Origin: Peribacillus frigoritolerans
Lineage (GTDB): Bacteria > Bacillota > Bacilli > Bacillales > DSM-1321
Direction of reading: 5' to 3'
Length of the DNA: 64,000 bases
NCBI GenBank assembly: GCA_030562215.1
Contig: JAUPFL010000001.1
Location: 2,902,501-2,966,500, forward strand
Shown here: piece by piece, positions 1 through 9,812 of the stretch
Position numbering within the stretch: the first letter of the stretch is position 1
Layout: the number at the start of each line of letters is the position of its first letter
Notes under the pieces: model-generated
Database searches by the model: none
The model's input: the letters and a program-made list of their open reading frames with translations, nothing else
Told to the model about the DNA's origin: nothing
Program-made: the position numbers and the translations under genes

Positions 1-342
1 GAGGACACCTGTCCACATATAGGTTTTTCGACTGCTCGCCAAGCCGATAATCATCACGAGTAAAACGAAAGACCAAAGCAAACCTGGCGCTGCGTAGGCC
101 AAATAAAGATGAAAAATGCCCGCTGCAGTGACATCGACTGCAAGATACCGGTCTTCTTTCTTATAGCGGACGATTAATGGAACGAGGTAAACGACAAAAG
201 CAAGAGAAAGAACAATCCAAAGCGACGCATCGATTAATGAAGGGTTGATAAAATCAGCGCTTGCGATTATGACCAGCCAAAGCGTTCGTATGGCCAAAAA
301 TATCCAATCATACCAAAACCATTTTTTCATTATGGAGAACAC
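1..342 (-). CDS. N-terminal part of a membrane protein (runs off the window)
   Basis: This is the first ~114 residues of a protein whose C-terminus lies outside the window. It starts with charged and aromatic residues (MKKWFWYDW) followed by at least three hydrophobic segments separated by short basic loops (RYKKEDRY, SSRKT), so it is an integral membrane protein. An N-terminal membrane domain of this kind is common in Bacillus sensor histidine kinases, but no kinase motif is inside the window. Two starts are possible: GTG at 342, which directly follows an in-frame stop and sits about 10 bases after AGTAGGTG, or ATG at 330, which has no good ribosome binding site. I prefer GTG. Family assignment is a guess. 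Confidence 0.55.
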   Translation of the reverse strand, partial: MFSIMKKWFWYDWIFLAIRTLWLVIIASADFINPSLIDASLWIVLSLAFVVYLVPLIVRYKKEDRYLAVDVTAAGIFHLYLAYAAPGLLWSFVLLVMIIGLASSRKTYMWTGVL

Positions 343-460
343 GGATTATGTACACCTACTTGTATTTTTTTGCAAACCAATTTCCGAATGATTCAGAGCT
401 ATCATGTACCATATCTTCCGATACGTCAAGCGAAGGAGGGGGTAATGGTTTAGAAATTGG

Positions 461-491
461 CTGTCAACACGTCACATGAGACAGTTGACAG
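461..491. promoter_or_regulatory. Inverted repeat upstream of the serine hydrolases
   Basis: CTGTCAAC (461-468) and GTTGACAG (484-491) form perfect 8-base arms around a 15-base centre. The right arm contains a TTGACA -35-like hexamer. No convincing -10 box follows at 17 bases, so the site may be an operator, a stem-loop or chance. The remaining sequence between 343 and 634 holds nothing else I can support. Confidence 0.25.
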
Positions 492-634
492 TTTGTCATG
501 CGATATATGTGAAGGGGTCGAGCACGATGTCATCAAAAGTTTGGCGGTTTCATCACTGTCCGATTTAACAACTTCGGGGGTAAGGTTAGGGAGTGAAGCA
601 ACACAACATTCCAAAATAATAGGAGCGATGCGTT

Positions 635-1767
635 ATGAAATCATTCATCATTCAAAAAGGAGCAGCACTTACCTTAACAGCTATATTGGCGGGTACAATG
701 GTATACCCTGCTTATGGAACTGTACAAGCGGTGTGTAAGACGCCAACCCAACATGCTATCGATAAAGCTGCCAATACCGACAATATTCCAGGCGTTATCA
801 ATACCGTGAAGAATGGAGATTCGAGCTGGTCATATGCTTCCGGTGAAGCGAATATTGAAAGAAACCATAAGGTGGACGCCGACTCCGCTTTCCGGATCGG
901 AAGTACAACGAAGTCGTTTGTCGCTACGGTTGCCTTGCAGCTTGCTGGCGAGAAGAAGCTAAGTCTCGATGATACGGTGGAGAAATGGCTGCCGGGGCTT
1001 GTGCAGGGCAAGGTTTACGACGGCAATACCATTAAGATTCGTCAATTGTTAAATCATACAAGCGGAATTCCAGACTACTTGACTCCAGAGCTCAAGACTA
1101 AATTACTCGAAAATCCAGGGAAAAATTATACACCCGAACAGTTAATTGCCCAGGCCATGGAGCTAGAGCCGGTAACGGGGTGGGCATATTCGAACACGAA
1201 TGCGGCTATTATGGGACTCATTATCCAGAAGGTCACCGGGGAAACATATGCCGAACAGATTAAGAAGCGAATTATTGAACCGCTTCAACTTAAAGAAACG
1301 TTCCTCCCTGGCAGCTCGGTAGATATTCCGAAAAAAATGCACGAGGCTACTTGAACATTGGAGGTAAATTAGTAGATATTACTGTGCTTAACCCATCATT
1401 TGCTAACGCCGGCGGGGAAATGATCTCGACAGGGGAAGACTTGACGACGTTTTTCCGCGCTTTATTAGGCGGAAAGCTATTGAAACCAGAGATACAGAAG
1501 GAAATGATGACCAGCACAGCCGACTCCCTTATGGAAAGTATGGACTTGGCATACACGGAACAAAGCTGCCGGACGGCACCATCGTATGGGGACATGGCGG
1601 GGGTATTCCCGGATTTACCAACTTTGCAGGCGGAACGGAAGACGGTCAACATGTCATCTCTATAAATATCAATGTACTAGGAAATGCGGATAAACATATC
1701 AACGATATTTTAGCGTCGGAATTCGCAAGAGAAGCCAAAAAAGAACTCAAGGAGGAGGTAAAGAAAA
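635..1767 (+). pseudogene. Serine beta-lactamase-like hydrolase, tandem copy A (two frameshifts)
   Basis: Secreted class C-type beta-lactamase / D-Ala-D-Ala carboxypeptidase family (R61-like), acting on cell-wall peptides or unknown amides. The N-terminus is a signal peptide (MKSFIIQKG, then a hydrophobic run ending near AYG). The catalytic Ser-x-x-Lys is in GSTTKSF, the second motif is YSNTN and the third is HGGG near 1585. The frame breaks near 1345 and again near 1560. At the first break the expected ATGYL is reduced between two GCTAC copies, compatible with a 7-base slippage deletion. After the second break the frame runs without a stop straight into copy B, so the pair now reads like one two-domain protein. 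The start ATG follows AATAGGAGCGATGCGTT. Copies A and B are close paralogues from a tandem duplication. Confidence 0.7.
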
Positions 1768-2792
1768 GTAAGCATCGGGTAGAAGTCAAATGCGTCATGG
1801 ATGAGGTTATAACCAACAAAAGAGTCCCGAGTATCGTGGCTGGTGGGCTACAGGACGGGAAACGCTGGTCCTACGCTACAGGTACAGCCAGCTACGAAGT
1901 ACCACGCCCGGTGGAGCCGAACTTTTCATTCCGTATTGGAAGCATCACGAAGACGTTCACCGCTTCAGTTGTATTGCAGTTGGCTGAGGAGAAACAATTG
2001 AACCTGAATGATTCGGTCGAAAAATGGCTGCCGGGGGTCTTAAAGGGTAACGGGTATGACGGCAGAAAGATTACGATTCGTCAGTTATTAAACCATACAA
2101 GCGGGCTTGCGAGCTATACAGATTCGAATATGCGAGATATTACCTTGCCTCAAAATCCATTCCGTTATTATACCGTCGACGAGCTTATCAGTTTGGCCCT
2201 TGCAAAGCCACCTGTATTTGCACCAGGGGAGGGATGGAATTATTCCAACATCAATACTGTACTAGCCGGTCAAATTATTCAGAAGGTAACAGGAGATACG
2301 TATGCGGAGCAGATCAGGAAAAGGTTCATCGAACCGCTCGGGCTGACAGGGACATTCGTGATGGGGAATAGTTCCTATATTCCAGGTGAGCATGCCACAG
2401 GATATAATATGGACAAATCGGGTCATTTGTATGATTTGACAGAAGTGAATCAATCATGGGCAAATGCAGCCGGAGATATGGTTTCAACAGTCAATGATTT
2501 GACCACCTTCTTCAGTGCGCTCTTGGGTGGAAAGCTTCTGAATCAAGAGATGATGGACCAGATGCTCACAGCAGTTGATTCACCTATGGGTAAAGTCGGA
2601 CTAGGGATTTATGAAGGAAAAACACCGGACGGGCAATCCTATTGGGGGCATGCCGGCGGTACTTTCGGATTTGAAACGAGAGTTGGCGGACCTATAGGCG
2701 GGAAGCATATTTTGGTAACGGCCATCAACTCGGTGGCCCCGGAAGTCTCGGCGGCTCGCGATAAAATATTCAATAAGGAGTTTGGCCGTTAA
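1768..2792 (+). CDS. Serine beta-lactamase-like hydrolase, tandem copy B
   Basis: A complete serine hydrolase catalytic domain of the class C beta-lactamase / D-alanyl-D-alanine carboxypeptidase family. Counting from the ATG at 1797, the nucleophile motif is Ser49-x-x-Lys52 (GSITK), Tyr148-Ser-Asn150 is motif two and His284-x-Gly286 is motif three, all intact. It lacks its own signal peptide: the reading frame is open upstream of the ATG and is continuous with the end of copy A, through a lysine/glutamate-rich linker. Either the original gene encoded two tandem domains exported by the signal of copy A, or copy B lost its 5' end in the duplication. No good ribosome binding site precedes the ATG at 1797. 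If the frameshifts in copy A are real, copy B would not be exported. Confidence 0.75.
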
Positions 2793-2892
2793 GTTTAAAG
2801 ACGACATCGTGCCCTTTATTGGAGGGCGGTGTCGGTTTTCTTGTTGCGATTGCCGTCTCTTCATGTAAGGGGTACATCGGCTGTACACTTAA

Positions 2893-2940
2893 ATAAGAGT
2901 TGCTTTAGTTCTTATGGAACTATCGGGGCAGGTTAGTTAA
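2893..2940 (+). repeat. Dispersed repeat, copy 1
   Basis: This stretch contains the core ATGGAACTATCGGGGCAGG. The same 26-base core (TTATGGAACTATCGGGGCAG plus GTTAGT) recurs without mismatch at 4349-4374 and in a diverged form at 6831-6855. Copies of this kind are scattered between genes in Bacillaceae chromosomes. No coding function is apparent. Confidence 0.6.
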
Positions 2941-3051
2941 ACAAGTATTATAAATTTTTATGATAGTAAAGCAGGTAACTTTGGTATTGTGTTTTGCTAA
3001 TATATGGTTGATTTAAAAGCAGACTAACGAACTGATATTTTTTTGATTTTT

Positions 3052-3077
3052 TGTAACGAAATCTTTCTATCATAGTC
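3052..3077 (+). promoter_or_regulatory. Possible ECF-type promoter of the sigma factor gene
   Basis: TGTAAC (3052-3057) is followed after 16 bases by AGTC (3074-3077). This resembles the AAC / GTC core of Bacillus ECF sigma promoters and would make the sigma gene autoregulated, as is usual for this family. The match is short and could be chance. Confidence 0.35.
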
Positions 3078-3101
3078 TTACATATGAAAGGAGGTAGAAG
3101 A

Positions 3102-3581
3102 TTGACAGAATTTGAGAGTATATACAATCAATATTTTCGGGAGGTTTATTTATTTGTTCTGAAATTAAGCCGTAATGAAAAGATTGCAGAAGAAATAACA
3201 CAAGAAACGTTTTTTAAGGCTTTAAAAGGTATAGATAAATTTCAAGGGTATTGCAAAATAAATGTATGGCTTTGCCAAATTGCAAAAAATACATATTTCA
3301 CCTATCTTAATAAACAAAAACGATACGATACAGAAGAGATAGAAGATATAGCCGGCGAAAATATAATCGAAACGTTGATTTTTAAAAAGGAAGAAACTTT
3401 CCGTATTCATAAAGTTTTGCATTCCTTAGACGAACCTTATAAAGAGGTATTTACACTTAGAATATTTGGTGAACTTTCCTTTAAACAAATAAGTGAACTA
3501 TTTGAGAGGACGGAAAGTTGGGCGAGAGTCACATTTTACCGAGGTAAACAAAAAATACAAGAAATGTTAAGGGAGGAATGA
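3102..3581 (+). CDS. ECF-type RNA polymerase sigma factor
   Basis: A sigma-70 family protein of the extracytoplasmic function group, about 159 residues. Region 2 is recognisable at the N-terminus (YNQYFREVYLFVLKLSRN, then AEEITQETFFKALKGIDKF) and region 4 at the C-terminus (LDEPYKEVFTLRIFGELSFK then a helix-turn-helix ending in TFYRGKQKIQEML). I choose TTG at 3102 because AAAGGAGG at 3087-3094 lies 7 bases upstream; the in-frame ATG at 3084 overlaps that ribosome binding site. The stop overlaps the ATG of the next gene (ATGA), the usual translational coupling to a cognate anti-sigma factor. The signal sensed is unknown. Confidence 0.88.
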   Translation: MTEFESIYNQYFREVYLFVLKLSRNEKIAEEITQETFFKALKGIDKFQGYCKINVWLCQIAKNTYFTYLNKQKRYDTEEIEDIAGENIIETLIFKKEETFRIHKVLHSLDEPYKEVFTLRIFGELSFKQISELFERTESWARVTFYRGKQKIQEMLREE

Positions 3582-4268
3582 AATTGAGAAAAGTATCATG
3601 TGAAATAATTAAAGATATGCTTCCGTTGTATTACGACAGTGTATGTAGTGATGATAGCAAAAGAATGGTAGAGGAACATCTATCAGAGTGTAATAACTGC
3701 AAAGTGGAATTTAAAAAAATTCAAGATGAAATTCATATTCCAGAAAAAAGTATTATTGAAAATAGAACGGATAGTAATGTCATAAAAATATCTCTACTTC
3801 GTGGAAAAGATTACGGTTAAAGTCTTTTATTAAAGGTGGAATAATAACTGCATTATTAATAGGCATAATCATTTTAGGATATGTTGGCTTATTTAAATGG
3901 GAAATCAACAGTGTTTCAACAGATGTAGTGGAAATTAGGGATATAAGTCAAATGGAGGATGGTAAAATCGTATATTATGCGGATATAAACGATGGGTATA
4001 GTTTAAATACAATAAAATACGATATGGATAGCAAGGGAATTTTTATATGACTCCACTACGCCCCTTAATAAAGAAAGAAGCACAGCCTCCATACGGATTA
4101 GAAAAAGGGTATGATTTTATAGATATTAAAGTACAAGAAGAATTTCGTGGTAAGGAAATAAAAAGAATTTATTATGGTACGCCAAAGGATAAAATTTTAA
4201 TTTGGGAAAAGGGAATGGTATTGCCAAAGGCAAGTGAAGAAGTAGAGAAATACTTTGGATTTGAATAG
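3578..4268 (+). CDS. Anti-sigma factor with zinc-finger domain, frameshifted twice
   Basis: Partner of the ECF sigma gene, overlapping it by four bases. The N-terminal ~60 residues form a zf-HC2-like domain: CEIIKDMLPLYYDSVCSDDS then HLSECNNCKVEF, with the H-x3-C-x2-C zinc motif typical of ZAS anti-sigma factors. The frame breaks near 3805. In the next frame a single transmembrane segment follows (IITALLIGIIILGYVGLF, around 3844-3895) and then an extracytoplasmic domain, with a second break near 4037. The rejoined protein (~228 residues, cytoplasmic Zn domain, one TM, outer domain) is the standard membrane anti-sigma layout. If the breaks are real the sigma factor would be unleashed; homopolymer sequencing errors are the likelier reading. 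Confidence 0.72.
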
Positions 4269-4299
4269 AATAGAATTTGTCTTTTGTTATTCAACTAAA

Positions 4300-4380
4300 G
4301 GGTGCGTTAGCTGAAGGTCAGAGCTGTCTTTAAGGCTGCTCTTTCTTTATGGAACTATCGGGGCAGGTTAGTGCTAACCC
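4300..4380 (+). repeat. Dispersed repeat, copy 2 (most complete)
   Basis: It runs from GGGTGCGTTAGC at 4300 to GTTAGTGCTAACCC at 4380. The centre can fold (AGAGC...GCTCT), and it carries the 26-base core shared with 2913-2938. The start (GGGTGCGTTAG) and the end (GGGGCAGGTTAG) are similar direct copies. It lies in the gap between the anti-sigma and lipoprotein genes. Confidence 0.6.
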
Positions 4381-4472
4381 AAAAAGTTCCATTTATCCAT
4401 TGAGCAAAGAAAATAATTACGGTAATGTTAAATTCAAGGGTTAATATGCCAAATAAAAGAGGAGGAAAAATC

Positions 4473-4769
4473 ATTAATAAGAAATTAATTTTGGTAAGTC
4501 TAGTATTTATGTTTTTAACTGCTTGTTCTAATACTCCTAAAGACCCAGAAATATTTTCAACAAATAAGAAAGAAAAGGAAATTGAATCATTGATTTTTAA
4601 GGAACTAGACAAGCAGAAGGTTGACGTTGTTGTAGCTTATGGAATATCCACAGAAACCAACTCAGTTAATTTGGGGATTAGAACTTCAAAAGAAGATTTC
4701 GATAGTACAAAACAAAATCTGGAAAAAATAGTGAATAAAACTCTTACTAAAAATGGTATAGAGGTTTAG
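4473..4769 (+). CDS. Small lipoprotein, probable ATT start
   Basis: A ~98-residue secreted lipoprotein of unknown function. From codon 4473 the product begins with Asn-Lys-Lys and a hydrophobic run (LILVSLVFMFL) ending in the lipobox LTAC, so the cysteine would be lipidated by Lgt and cut by signal peptidase II. AGAGGAGG (4458-4465) sits 7 bases before the ATT at 4473, which makes this rare start codon (or a misread ATG) more convincing than the in-frame ATGs at 4425 and 4446, which lack a ribosome binding site and would place an odd extension before the signal peptide. The mature part is charged and predicted globular. I do not recognise a family. Confidence 0.6.
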   Translation: MNKKLILVSLVFMFLTACSNTPKDPEIFSTNKKEKEIESLIFKELDKQKVDVVVAYGISTETNSVNLGIRTSKEDFDSTKQNLEKIVNKTLTKNGIEV

Positions 4770-5467
4770 CAGTAAATATAAAAAAGAAGTAAATTAAATT
4801 TGTTGAAAACTGGCCGATAAAAAACGATTTAATGAATTTGTGAAGAAATCTACTTAAACTCCATGAAAATTAAAAAAGCTCAAAATTTAGTAAAAACCAC
4901 AATAGACCCAGTAAAAACGCTTTATAAAAAAAGGTTGAGTCTTATAAGTAATCTGATTGAGTTTGGTCAATCGTTAAACAAAAACTTCCAATCATAGCAT
5001 ATTAAGTAGAGGCTAGCGCGACGACCAAAAAGGATTAATCTCCCATGAGTGCTACCCATAAAGGGCGCGACAGTCGGTGGTACACCGTGGTCGTCGGAGT
5101 CAGACTAACGGATGGCTCAAAGGCACCATAGTTCAACGACCTTCTTCGCCAGCCATTAAAACATTATCGACATGGAGACCAATTTTCATTCTCTTTGGTG
5201 AAGCGCTGATTTTTGCGCTTCATGGATGGCTAACAGGTGCGTTAGTTCTATAAGAAGAAGTAAAAAAGGTCAATTCCCTTAACGTAGAGGAGATTGACTT
5301 TTCAAGTTGGAATTCTCTGTACTTATTTCGTTTTAACTTCCATACTTTATTTATGTAGTATATTCTTATCAATTTTCCCCATTACTTTAACTCGTAGAAG
5401 CATTAACTTTAGAACTCCGCTAATGGATAAGCAAGTTAATAATTGTACTTAAAAATGGAGTGATACG
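4770..5467. other. Gene-free stretch with nested inverted repeats
   Basis: No convincing gene. Between 5019 and 5096 CGACGACCA and TGGTCGTCG are perfect 9-base arms, and the hairpin CGGTG-GTA-CACCG (5075-5087) sits directly against the right arm. A second hairpin, TGAAGCGC ... GCGCTTCA, lies at about 5203-5223. This block is clearly richer in G+C than its surroundings. The 3' part carries GGTGCGTTAG, the same start as the dispersed repeat at 4300. Confidence 0.4.
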
Positions 5468-6696
5468 ATGAATAAGACGTATGATGTCATCATTACCGGT
5501 GCTAGATGTGCCGGCTCTACCCTGGCAATTTATCTTGCTAAGGCAGGTTTCCATGTGTTGTTAGTGGACCGATCGACTTTTCCAAGGGACACATTATCAA
5601 CCCATACCTTTTTCAATAATACTGTCGCTCTTCTTCGAGAAATAGGTGTCTTGGACAAGTTATTGGAAACAAAAGCACCACCGGTACGGGATATTAGATT
5701 TCAATTTGAGGATACCGTGATAGAAGGTCTCATCCCTAAGGTTTACGGAGAGGACAGTTGTTATTGTATTAGAAGAACTTATCTCGATCATATCCTGCTT
5801 GAACAAGCCAAATCTCAAATGAATGTAACCGTTTTAGAAGGATTTCGTGTGACGGATGTCATCCGTGATGACGAAACAGTAATAGGCGTGAAAGGTTTAG
5901 GCTGCAACAACGAGAAACAAGAATTTTTAGCTCGCCTGGTAGTCGGAGCAGACGGCCGATCCTCTATTATTCGCAAGCTGGTAAAAAGTGAACTCAAAAT
6001 AAGTGTTCCGGCAACAGTCGGCATCTATTTCGGGTATTTCTCTGGATTTCGCCACGATAATGTCCCTAAATTTGAAGTATACAAGATAAAAGATAACACA
6101 GCCATTCTCTTTCCGACGAATGATGATTTATATGTTATTGTCGGCATTTTCCCATTAGAAAATAAGGAATTGATAGAACGGTTGAAATTAAATCCGGAGA
6201 GCTGTCTACGCAATTTCTTAACAGATAACTTTCCGAATACAACAATTGGGGCACGCTTGAAAAATGCAGACCTAGTAGAACCGGTCAAAGGCATTCTAGG
6301 ATATGATAATTACTGGTATAAAGGAATGGGAAAAGGATGGGCGTTGGTTGGAGATGCAGTTTGTTTTAAAGATCCTGGCATGGCGCAGGGTATCCATGAT
6401 GCTATATGTGGGGCACGTTTATTATCCAATATTCTATTAAAGTATAAGGGACTATCCGATCAATCAAATCAAATGTCTGAAGAATATCAAAAGGCAATAG
6501 AAGATGAGTTTATGGTTCGGTTTCATATGGGATGCCAAATTTCGAAGAATGAACGCATATCTGAACAACAGGATGCTGTCAACAAGCTAATCAGTTCCCA
6601 TCCAGAGGCTATAGAGAAGTTTTAGGGATTTACAATTACGCAAACGAGCCCGTTGTATTAGAAAAAGAACTCACACGAATTATGCAGTCGATCTAG
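5468..6696 (+). CDS. FAD-dependent oxidoreductase (geranylgeranyl-reductase/FixC-like), 3' frameshift
   Basis: A flavoprotein monooxygenase/dehydrogenase of the FAD/NAD(P)-binding superfamily. The N-terminal Rossmann motif is YDVIITGARCAGSTLAIYLA with the acidic end of the second strand in LLVDR. The second FAD-contact motif is ARLVVGADGRSS and the third is WALVGDAVCFKDPGMAQGI, which binds the ribityl chain. The continuous frame ends at 6625, but a missing T in TTTT near 6620 explains this: the other frame continues to a stop at 6694-6696 and gives about 409 residues. The start has only a weak ribosome binding site (TGGAGTGATACG). It is a lone gene between repeats; its substrate cannot be inferred. 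Confidence 0.75.
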
Positions 6697-7389
6697 CAAT
6701 AATTTTTAGAAATTAAGTGATTCAAGTACAAAAATAATATTACAAATAGGTGCATTGCAATCAAAAAGGTACCTATTTTACTAACGGGTGCTTAATTGAG
6801 ATCCGGCTGCCATCGGGCAGCTTCTTTTGTTTATGCAACTAGCGGGGCAGGTCAGCATTCCTGTAGTTCGTTATTTTTCAGCTTTGAAAAAAATAGGGCT
6901 CCTCAGTAAGATGTGAGTAAGACATCACTCTAACTCAAAACCTTAGGAGAACTGAAGTTTAAAATGCAAGATAAAAAAATCTGACGAAGGAATGATAGGG
7001 CAATTGACCCGTTGAGACATGGGAGGTAAAGCCTCAAGGGGCGGCGTGGAGAATGTGCATTGTATGGTAAAATGTGGAGTGATGTAAAACTCCTTTATTT
7101 CACTATGCCTTCACGAAATCCTCATGTCCTGAAATAACTCCATTTAACTTTGACCTCACAATCAAGGGTGATGAAATCCTGCGAATAAGTGAGCATTCGA
7201 GAGATATTTGCATCAAACTGAGGGAGTTGAAGAAGAAAACGAATTGATTGGTGTTGAATTAAATACCTAACTATAGTTTTTATACCAAGATGTAACTGCT
7301 GGGCAGGAACAAATATTTAGACAGTTGGTCAGAATATATTGAATTAGAAAAAGAGTCGGCAAAGCGACCCTCTCTAAGATTCTTCGTGT
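6697..7389. other. Gene-free stretch with dispersed repeat copy 3
   Basis: No supportable gene. 6781-6855 holds a third, diverged copy of the dispersed repeat, with the hairpin GCTGCC-ATC-GGGCAGC followed by ATGCAACTAGCGGGGCAGG. The rest (6860-7389) has stops in all frames and may be remnant sequence. Confidence 0.45.
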
Positions 7390-8210
7390 TTAACTTAATA
7401 AGTATTTATTCAATGCTTGTTGTAAAGTTCCAAATGTTAGTGCTTTTTCATTTAATCTCATTCCTACGTTTATCATTTTTCTAACCACTTCAGCTCTTAA
7501 CCCGGTAATCACAGTGTTACATCCCATTAATGAAGTGCCGTCAATAATCTTCATTAAATGATCAATGACTTCAGTCTCCATTTCCATAATTCCAGATAAG
7601 TCCATAATCAATGTTTGAATACGTAATTTCCCAATCTCTATTAAAACTTTTTCCTCGAGAATATTCGTTCGGTAAAGATCGACAGCACCAATTAAAGGCA
7701 AAATACATATAGTGGGTGTTATTGGGATTATAGGCACCGAAAGATTTTCAACCAATTCTTTTTGAGCCATTATCAACGAATCTTTGTATTGAGAATATGT
7801 GATAAAAAATACATTTAAAAACCTGTCCACTTGATTATTTACTTGTTTTTCTACCGAAAAAACTCTTCAGTTAAAACCTTATTCGTTACCTTGTTATATT
7901 CTTGTAGGAACTTCCACAAGGTTCTTCGAATAGCTTGCACCCACTCTAATTTGAAAGATAATGGAATTGCGTGTGTCGCCCAAGCTATACCTTCTTGTTT
8001 AGCAAATGATTGAAGTTCTTGTTCTTTACCCTCAATAATGTATTGAATCAGAATATGGGCATTATTTATCAGGTCAATATTACCGACCGTTAATATTTCT
8101 TCAATTTTTTCTTTCACATTAGATGCTTCGTTTAATAATGAATCTTCAAAATCCTCTTTATTTTCTTGGATGAATTCCAGTAATTTATATGCATCTAGTG
8201 AACCCTTCAT
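7390..8210 (-). CDS. RsbR-type stressosome protein (STAS domain), frameshifted
   Basis: A paralogue of RsbR, the cytoplasmic co-antagonist that assembles with RsbS into the stressosome controlling the RsbT/RsbU branch of sigma-B activation. The N-terminal half (8210 down to ~7860) is an all-helical non-heme globin-like sensor region. The C-terminal half is a STAS domain (PIIPITPTICILPLIGAVD ... LIMDLSGIMEMETEVIDHL ... GCNTVITGLRAEVV). The frame is broken near 7850 by one missing base in a T run; the rejoined linker VEKQVNNQVDRFLNV restores the usual RsbR length of about 273 residues. The usual STAS serine/threonine phosphorylation positions appear as Ser in DLSGI and possibly Thr in VITGL. 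GGGGGATTAAATT precedes the ATG. It stands alone, as many RsbR paralogues do. Confidence 0.85.
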
Positions 8211-8721
8211 AATTTAATCCCCCTATTTTTTATATGCAAAACTATAATTACCCTGTTATTATAATAACTAAACCCGTTTACATAAAAAGATCTCAAAAAG
8301 CTTAAAGCATTCTAGGATAAGAAAAAATCAAAAGGAAAACCTGCAAAAGAATCGATGCCTGTATTAATAATTGCTTCATTGGATTTACGCTCTATTAAAG
8401 AGAAAAAAACGTTACTGGATTTAGCCTAATTAATGGTTTTGAAACAGAGAAAAATCCTTCCAAAAGGTTTTTGGAGGGTTATTTGGCATAGCCAAAAATA
8501 TCATAAGGGAAATGAATTTTTTTGAGAAAGATATTGACATCCTATTAGCTGGTTTAGTTCCATAGGGCATAAAGGAAGCCACAATAAGTGGTCTTCCTTT
8601 TGTTTCTCTAGCCCGAACCTATTTACAGAAGGAATTGGGATTTATCTGATGGGGACAATTCGTGATAGAGGGCTCGTTATAAGAACAGCAGCTACAGTAT
8701 CACTGGGAATTTCTAACTTTG
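8211..8721. other. Gene-free stretch
   Basis: I see no full gene. An imperfect hairpin with arms AAAGGAAGCCAC and GTGGTCTTCCTTT lies at about 8568-8600 and could terminate the germination permease gene. A short peptide reading on the + strand (GTIRDRGLVIRTAATVSLG, about 8650-8705) is open but has no clear start and is not assigned. Confidence 0.3.
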
Positions 8722-9812
8722 TCATAACCGGTTCCTCAATTTTTTAATGCTTATGAAAACAAAAAGAAGAGGTAAGTATAAAACAATGAAGCATACGCTG
8801 TAGGGATTGATTATTTTATTTAATATATATAAGGAATCGATATCATAAAAAATATATTCACAAGTAGTATGATTATGGACATTACCCATAAAGGATACTT
8901 TTGCTGGACATTGAATAAGCGCTTGACACCCCTGCTGGCAGCCCACAAAGGAATGACCATATTGGGTATGATAACGATGGCCCACCAAGAAACAGTTATG
9001 TATTCGAACCGTTGAATAAAGGGCAACTCAATAATGCTGGTCAATGTTAGTGTTGGCCATAGAGTAAGGGTCAAATGTTTCTGTGAATAAAAGACTATCG
9101 ATACAAAATAAAGTAATAAGCTCAATAACGTAGTGAGCACAACTCCTCCGTGAGCATACTTTTGCGATGTTTCAGCATTTTTGATGAACGGATAATACAT
9201 CAGTATCATTTCAAAACCAAGCATGGATAATGAAATGCTTTTAGTTCCTTTCATTATTTCTAATAAATTATGATGGAAAATAGGAAGAAAACCGGTGAAA
9301 TCAGAGTATTTAAAACCATAAAAAGGTACAAATAACAGCCAGTATGAAACAATTACAGTTATGAAGGCAATACCCGTAATGGTTCGGAATCCTCCTGTAT
9401 TTATATAAAAAATCAAGATAAGGAAAACCAAAGCAAATGCCCAAGAAGGTACCTCGTCAAACATCCAAACATGTATGACATTTATATAGCCGATTATGAT
9501 CGTCATTCCAAGGATAAAAAAGTAAAGAATAAATAAAATACTGAAGAAATTACCAATCCATTTACCGAATGCATGATTATTAGTGTAGATAATATCACCA
9601 GGAACAACACTGAATATCTTATATATTAGCCAAATTAATATATGAACAATCAGTCCAGCTAGGAGTATGGATAACCAGCCATCGGTTCCCGTTGCTTTAG
9701 CCAAATCTCTTTGAAAACTCAAGACGCCTAATCCAGTTTGCATGGAATGAATTAAAAAAAACACATAAAATGGCGATACCTTATATTTTTCATTAACACC
9801 AGCTTGATTCAT
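8722..9812 (-). CDS. GerB-family spore germination permease, 3' frameshift
   Basis: Integral membrane B subunit of a Ger-type nutrient germinant receptor, located in the inner spore membrane, of the amino acid/polyamine/organocation superfamily. About ten hydrophobic segments are visible. The N-terminus (NEKYKVSPFYVFFLIHSMQTGLGVLSFQRDLA) matches the family start KISxxQxFxLxxxxxxGxGxL. The main frame stops at 8820 after IPYIY, but the next frame supplies the family C-terminus (NPYSVCFIVLYLPLLFVFIS then KKLRNRL) to 8722, giving the usual ~363 residues, so the break in the TATATA run is probably a sequencing or slippage event. No gerA or gerC partner is adjacent, so it is an orphan B subunit. 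The start ATG follows AGGGTCCTAC. Confidence 0.85.

Noticed and set aside
457-738. 93-codon ORF upstream of and overlapping the first serine hydrolase
   Set aside because: It overlaps the signal peptide of the hydrolase in another frame, has no recognisable sequence and contains the inverted repeat at 461-491.
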